Part shown: positions 60,550 through 64,000 of the stretch, piece after piece | Layout of the letters: the number at the start of each line of letters is the position of its first letter | Numbering within the stretch: the stretch's first letter is position 1 | NCBI RefSeq assembly: GCF_000423445.1 | Contig: NZ_AUHZ01000007.1 | Coordinates: forward strand, 62,001 to 126,000 | From: Acidipropionibacterium thoenii DSM 20276 | GTDB taxonomy: Bacteria > Actinomycetota > Actinomycetes > Propionibacteriales > Propionibacteriaceae | Reading direction: 5' to 3' | DNA: 64,000 nt | Translations under genes and position numbers: made by a program | The notes under the pieces: generated by a model | Seen by the model: the letters and a program-made list of their open reading frames with translations, nothing else | Database searches by the model: none | Told to the model about the DNA's origin: nothing

Positions 60550-62055
60550 TCAGCGGGAACCGGTGGGCACCGCCGAGAGCACCGGCAGGTCGCGCCCCAT
60601 CGTGGTGGTCAGCGACCAGCCGGTGTCGGTGTCGGTGATGGTGGCACTCACCATTCCCGACGGGTCGATGGTGTACCTCTCCTCGACCTGGTGGCCGTCG
60701 GCGACCTGGCGGACCTGGCTGGCGTCGAGCTGGGCCCCGGACTGCTGGAGCTCGCGGTCGAAGGGCACCACGATCTGGGCGAAGGGGGTGAGATCCCCGC
60801 GGGGGGTGCCGTCGACGTCGGTGCGGGAGAACTCGACGAAGCGGTAGACGCCGACATTGTGGCGGCTGCGGTACTGCCGGGTGATGGTCACCGGGGAGTC
60901 CAGCCGAAGGGTCTGGTCGGCCAGCACGTCGAAGGCGACCTGGGTGCCCCAGTTGGTCTCTCGGAAGACCCCGAAACCGCGGGACAACCGGTCACGGATG
61001 CTGTGCGGCGAGCTGGGGTCGGCTGCGATCGCCAGTCCGATGGCGGTCGATGCGGTGGGGCTGGGGGAGCGGTGCACTCGCCGTCCGAACAGTTCACGGA
61101 CCCGGCGGGCGACCAGTGGCAGTGCGGTGGCCCCACCGACCATGTCGATCCCGGCGATGTCGGAGTTGGCCGGATCATCCTGCAGCAGGGCGCTCAGCGG
61201 GGTCATCACGGCCAGGCTGCGGTCCACCAGCGGCTGGCAGGCGGCCTCGAACTCGGCCACCGGAATACGCACCGTCTGGTCGGGAAGGTCCACCAGCACA
61301 TTGCGCGACTGGGTCCGGACGGCCTCCTTGGCGATCCGGCAGGTCTCCAGAAGTGCTCCTTGCTCGGGCAGCGGGCCCTCGACCCGTCGTCCGACCATGT
61401 CGGCCAGCACCTGGTCGAAGTCGTCACCGCCCAGATCGTTGAGACCGACCGAGTCGACCACCTCACCGGAGGTTCCCGCCATGTCGACCAGGGAGGCATC
61501 GAAGGTGCCACCGCCCAGGTCGTAGATGATGACCCGGGTGCGCTTGGAGTTGAGCGTTCTGGACTGGCGCAGGGAGTACTCCAGGCCCGCGGCCGATGGC
61601 TCGTTGACCATTCCCAGCACGGTGAAACCAGCGGCCCGGAAGGCCTCGATGGTGACGAAGCGCTGCCCGGTGTGGGCGTGCGCCGGCACCCCGATCACAG
61701 CCCTCAGCGGCCCCTCCACGCCGGCCATCCGGATCTGGGCGGCGACATGGCGCAGGTAGCAGGTGAGCAGCTCACCGATCGGCACCGGCGTCCCACCGAT
61801 CATCACGGGGGTCGAGAAGGTGACCGACGGATCGGCCAGCGAACGCTTGACCGATCGGATCCCGGGATGGCCGGCCGCCATCGCCTCGGCGGCCTCGAAA
61901 CCGTGCACCAGTTCGCCGTTGACCAGCGCGGAGAGGCTGGGGATGTGGTCGTGGGAGTCATCCTGGCTGTCCTGGAAGGACATCACCGGGTAGTTCCCAC
62001 GATCCACCGAGGCGACGACGGTGTGGGTGGTTCCAAGGTCAATGCCGAGATCCAT
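60550..62055 (-). CDS. Hsp70-family protein without lid domain
   Basis: 501 residues. The actin-like ATPase domain is complete: DLGIDLGTTHTVVAS (phosphate 1), GFTVLGMVNEPSAAGLEY, VIIYDLGGGTFDASLVD (phosphate 2), NDLGGDDFDQVL and GIDMVGGATALPLVARRV (adenosine). The interdomain linker lacks DnaK's LLLDVTPLSLG and a shorter beta substrate-like domain follows (PVTITRQYRSRHNVGVYRF); the helical lid is missing. So it is not the housekeeping DnaK, more like HscC-type or orphan Hsp70s. No J-protein nearby. Confidence 0.85.
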   Translation of the reverse strand: MDLGIDLGTTHTVVASVDRGNYPVMSFQDSQDDSHDHIPSLSALVNGELVHGFEAAEAMAAGHPGIRSVKRSLADPSVTFSTPVMIGGTPVPIGELLTCYLRHVAAQIRMAGVEGPLRAVIGVPAHAHTGQRFVTIEAFRAAGFTVLGMVNEPSAAGLEYSLRQSRTLNSKRTRVIIYDLGGGTFDASLVDMAGTSGEVVDSVGLNDLGGDDFDQVLADMVGRRVEGPLPEQGALLETCRIAKEAVRTQSRNVLVDLPDQTVRIPVAEFEAACQPLVDRSLAVMTPLSALLQDDPANSDIAGIDMVGGATALPLVARRVRELFGRRVHRSPSPTASTAIGLAIAADPSSPHSIRDRLSRGFGVFRETNWGTQVAFDVLADQTLRLDSPVTITRQYRSRHNVGVYRFVEFSRTDVDGTPRGDLTPFAQIVVPFDRELQQSGAQLDASQVRQVADGHQVEERYTIDPSGMVSATITDTDTGWSLTTTMGRDLPVLSAVPTGSR

Positions 62056-62062
62056 GTGGCTG

Positions 62063-62068
62063 AGCCTA
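62063..62068 (-). promoter_or_regulatory. -10 element for leaderless Hsp70-like gene
   Basis: TAGGCT on the minus strand ends 7 bases before ATG 62055. Confidence 0.4.
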
Positions 62069-62136
62069 TCGCCGCAGGGTGGGCGAGCCCGCGGCCCATC
62101 TGGGCCGAGTCTCCGGGGCGCACTCCCTGCGGGTGT

Positions 62137-63243
62137 TCAGGAGTTCCAGGAGTCGTCGCCGTGACGGGGCCGGTAGGGGCCGGTCTCACCGGACTCCCCG
62201 TCGTCGTGGCCGGGGCCCTGCTCGGAGGAGTCCTCGCTGCTCCGCTTGGCACCACCGGGTTCCTCCTGGTCGGAGGCCGCATCGGCGTCTGGTCCACCGC
62301 TGGTCCGGTCGCCGGAGTCCTCGTCCCGGTCATCGTCGGGAGCGGACTTCTGGTCGTCGTCCATCGACCTCAGGAAAGCCTCCGCCTCGGCCCCGATATC
62401 GTCGGCGCTGGGCAGCACGACATGCTTGGACTCGATCTCCTGGCGGCCGTTCTGGCTGTCGTACTGCTCCTCCAGATTGTGGATCATCGCCGAGAGCTCC
62501 TCGGAGTTGTCGACCTGGCTGGTGATCTGGGCACGCACCACCCCGGCGGCCATCGCCAGGGCATGGCTGGGCAGTGCCAGCCCGGTGGTCTTGCGGATCG
62601 CCTCGACCAGGGCGCGGGCGGCATCGGGGTAGTCCAGATCGGCCAGGTAGTGGGGCACGTGAGCGGCCAGTCCCAGCACGTCGTGACCGTGTTCGGCCAG
62701 CCGCTGGGACAGCATGGCAGGGAACGATGCCGGCATCTGGATCCGTCCGAAGGGGGACTCCTCTCCGAGGATGAGCTCCGGGCGGGAGGCCCACTTGGTG
62801 ACCTGAACCGGGCGGGTGTGCGGAGCCGCCATCGGGATCGCCTGGGTGACGATGCTCAGCCTCACATCGGTGGCCTTGACGATCTTCTCGATGGACTCGG
62901 CCAGACCCTCCCAGCGCAACGCCGGCTCAGGACCGTCCAGCAGCAGGAAGTGCTGCTCCAACTCATCGGTCATCTCGTAGAGGGTGATCTCGGGCGCCTG
63001 GTAGCCCTCGAAATGGTTCTCGTCGAAGACGATCGGCGGCCGGGAGTCGCGGTGGTCCAGGATCTCGTCGAGGGTGAACCCGCCCAGCTCCCGATGGGCC
63101 AACTCGCTCAGCAGACTCTGGCGCAGCAGGTGCTGGGCATGACCGGCGTCGATGAAGGCGCCCAGGGTCATCACAAGGGTCGACACATCCAGTTCATCTG
63201 GATCGACCTCGGGACGCCAGCGGAACAGCTGCTCGTCGCTCAT
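62137..63243 (-). CDS. PAC2-family protein (Rv2714-like)
   Basis: 368 residues. PAC2 (proteasome assembly chaperone 2-like) domain in residues 15-270: VMTLGAFIDAGHAQHLL, PIVFDENHFEGYQAPEITLY, FLLLDGPEPALRWEGL, IPMAAPHTRPVQVTKW, GLAAHVPHYLADLDYPDAA. The last 90 residues are disordered and very acidic. ATG 63243 behind AAGGAGG. PAC2 proteins are widespread in actinobacteria with unknown role; I see no proteasome gene here. Confidence 0.87.
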   Translation of the reverse strand: MSDEQLFRWRPEVDPDELDVSTLVMTLGAFIDAGHAQHLLRQSLLSELAHRELGGFTLDEILDHRDSRPPIVFDENHFEGYQAPEITLYEMTDELEQHFLLLDGPEPALRWEGLAESIEKIVKATDVRLSIVTQAIPMAAPHTRPVQVTKWASRPELILGEESPFGRIQMPASFPAMLSQRLAEHGHDVLGLAAHVPHYLADLDYPDAARALVEAIRKTTGLALPSHALAMAAGVVRAQITSQVDNSEELSAMIHNLEEQYDSQNGRQEIESKHVVLPSADDIGAEAEAFLRSMDDDQKSAPDDDRDEDSGDRTSGGPDADAASDQEEPGGAKRSSEDSSEQGPGHDDGESGETGPYRPRHGDDSWNS

Positions 63244-63377
63244 GATGCCTCCTTGTTGTCTGGAAGGTGTTTCCGCACCGGTTGCGGACCCGGGTGCAAG
63301 AACACCACGGGTTCAACAACAGCACGGCTACCGGTGATATTCCAGTGGACAGGCCCGTCAGCGGGCCGTGTCACCGC

Positions 63378-63383
63378 TAGATT
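63378..63383 (+). promoter_or_regulatory. -10 element for leaderless arfB
   Basis: TAGATT ends 6 bases before ATG 63390. Confidence 0.4.
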
Positions 63384-63389
63384 GGCGGT

Positions 63390-63830
63390 ATGGACGGGGT
63401 ATGGGTACCGCTGCGGGATGACCCCAGGGGCGGATTCCAGATACCCGAGTCGCGGCTGTCCGAGAGGTTCACGCACAGTTCCGGTCCCGGCGGCCAGGGG
63501 GTCAACACCTCGTCCTCACGGGTCGAGCTGAGCCTGGATCTCACCTGCTGCCCCGAGATCCCCGAGAACCTGCGCGCCCGGATGATGACCGGCCTGCAGC
63601 ATCGGCTGGTGGACGGGGTCCTCACGGTGGCCGCCTCCCAGTACCGCGAGCAGTTGGCGAACCGGCGTGCCGCCCGTGCTCGGATCTCGGAGCTGCTGAG
63701 CCGGGCCGCCAGACCGTCACGGACCCGGCGCCGCACCAGGCCCACCAGGGGATCGGTGAGACGCCGGGGCGAGGCCAAGGCCCGACGGTCGAAGCTCAAG
63801 GCGAGCCGGCGTCCTCCCACTGATTGGTGA
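63390..63830 (+). CDS. arfB: Alternative ribosome-rescue peptidyl-tRNA hydrolase ArfB
   Basis: 146 residues. HSSGPGGQGVNTSSSRVEL carries the catalytic GGQ motif of ICT1/YaeJ proteins; there is no codon-recognition domain. The basic C-terminal tail (RRRTRPTRGSVRRRGEAKAR, then KLKASRRPP) is the part that enters the mRNA channel of stalled ribosomes. Leaderless start at 63390. Confidence 0.95.
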   Translation: MDGVWVPLRDDPRGGFQIPESRLSERFTHSSGPGGQGVNTSSSRVELSLDLTCCPEIPENLRARMMTGLQHRLVDGVLTVAASQYREQLANRRAARARISELLSRAARPSRTRRRTRPTRGSVRRRGEAKARRSKLKASRRPPTDW

Positions 63831-63855
63831 TCGGGCTCTGGGAGCCGGGGGAGAG

Positions 63856-63887
63856 ACGGCCCTGCCACCAGCTGGTGGCAGGGCCGT
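63856..63887. terminator. Bidirectional terminator
   Basis: ACGGCCCTGCCACC (63856-63869) pairs with GGTGGCAGGGCCGT (63874-63887), 14 bp around AGCT, between arfB and the convergent gene at the window edge. Confidence 0.75.
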
Positions 63888-63912
63888 CGTCGGGGCGTGA
63901 ACGAGTGCCTGA

Positions 63913-64000
63913 TCAGTCCTTCGACGAGGAGGTGTCGGGGACGATGTCGGCCAGCTGGTGGTCGATGTCTCCCAGCTCCTGGTCGCCATTGAGGCGGGAG
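63913..64000 (-). CDS. C-terminal end of an unidentified protein
   Basis: The last 28 residues of a minus-strand gene entering from the right edge, ending GDQELGDIDHQLADIVPDT-SSSKD before the TGA at 63915-63913. Coding bias and the terminator downstream support a real gene; too short to identify. Confidence 0.5.
   Translation of the reverse strand, partial: SRLNGDQELGDIDHQLADIVPDTSSSKD

Noticed and set aside
60691-63531. 946-codon open frame on the plus strand across the Hsp70-like and PAC2 genes
   Set aside because: It is the antisense of two clear protein families; composition is rich in Gly, Val, His and Asp as expected of a high-GC shadow frame.

Overview
The window is a 64 kb piece of a GC-rich actinobacterial chromosome. 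Family-level content points to Propionibacteriaceae, and an Acidipropionibacterium-like genus is my best guess. The evidence is a PPi-dependent phosphofructokinase closely resembling the Propionibacterium enzyme, a 1134-residue protein I read as the PPi-type PEP carboxykinase known from Propionibacterium, and gene orders shared with mycobacteria and streptomycetes. I see no prophage, insertion sequence, CRISPR array or rRNA. Almost everything is dense core chromosome with strong third-position GC, which creates many long but false antisense frames.

Layout. 1-4.5 kb: two divergent sigma-70 genes (partial sigB, rpoD), a GH20 hexosaminidase coupled to rpoD, and a GNAT protein. 4.5-17 kb: a second type II topoisomerase (parE forward, parC reverse) around a UMF1 transporter, an unknown membrane-anchored protein and a beta-carbonic anhydrase, followed by an App1-like phosphatase, a phosphodiesterase and sepH. 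17-32.3 kb: a block also found in mycobacteria (DUF4193, DUF3093, dut, DUF3710, OB-fold protein, two TrkA/RCK proteins, a KimA-like permease, a TrmA-like methyltransferase, acn, dxs, RNase D-like, DUF3000). 32.3-37.6 kb: msrB, a polyphosphate kinase 2, a degenerate CbiX-like protein, four tRNA genes, a 650-base gene-poor stretch, cspA, an orphan small protein and a DUF1345 protein. 37.8-43.9 kb: thrS, HIT, PI synthase, PIM acyltransferase, pimA and a second CDP-alcohol transferase, tightly overlapping. 43.9-49.3 kb: the DUF881/sbp/DUF881/gcvH-like/garA/ftsR/bifunctional nuclease/MerR cluster. 49.3-64 kb: a BrkB-like protein, pfp, a TadE-like protein, yciO, an MTA/SAH nucleosidase, a diacylglycerol kinase-like protein, a GH3 lipoprotein, yigZ, the PPi-PEPCK candidate, an Hsp70-like protein, a PAC2 protein, arfB and the end of an unknown gene.

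How it fits together. Phosphoryl transfer from PPi or polyphosphate recurs (pfp, PPi-PEPCK candidate, ppk2), as expected of a propionic fermenter. The 38-44 kb operon makes phosphatidylinositol mannosides. The 44-49 kb cluster joins envelope/division proteins to a central-metabolism regulator (GarA-like) and an H-protein that has lost its lipoyl lysine. About twenty genes have no Shine-Dalgarno but carry a TAnnnT-like hexamer 6-8 bases before the start codon, which suggests leaderless transcription; I used this to choose several starts.
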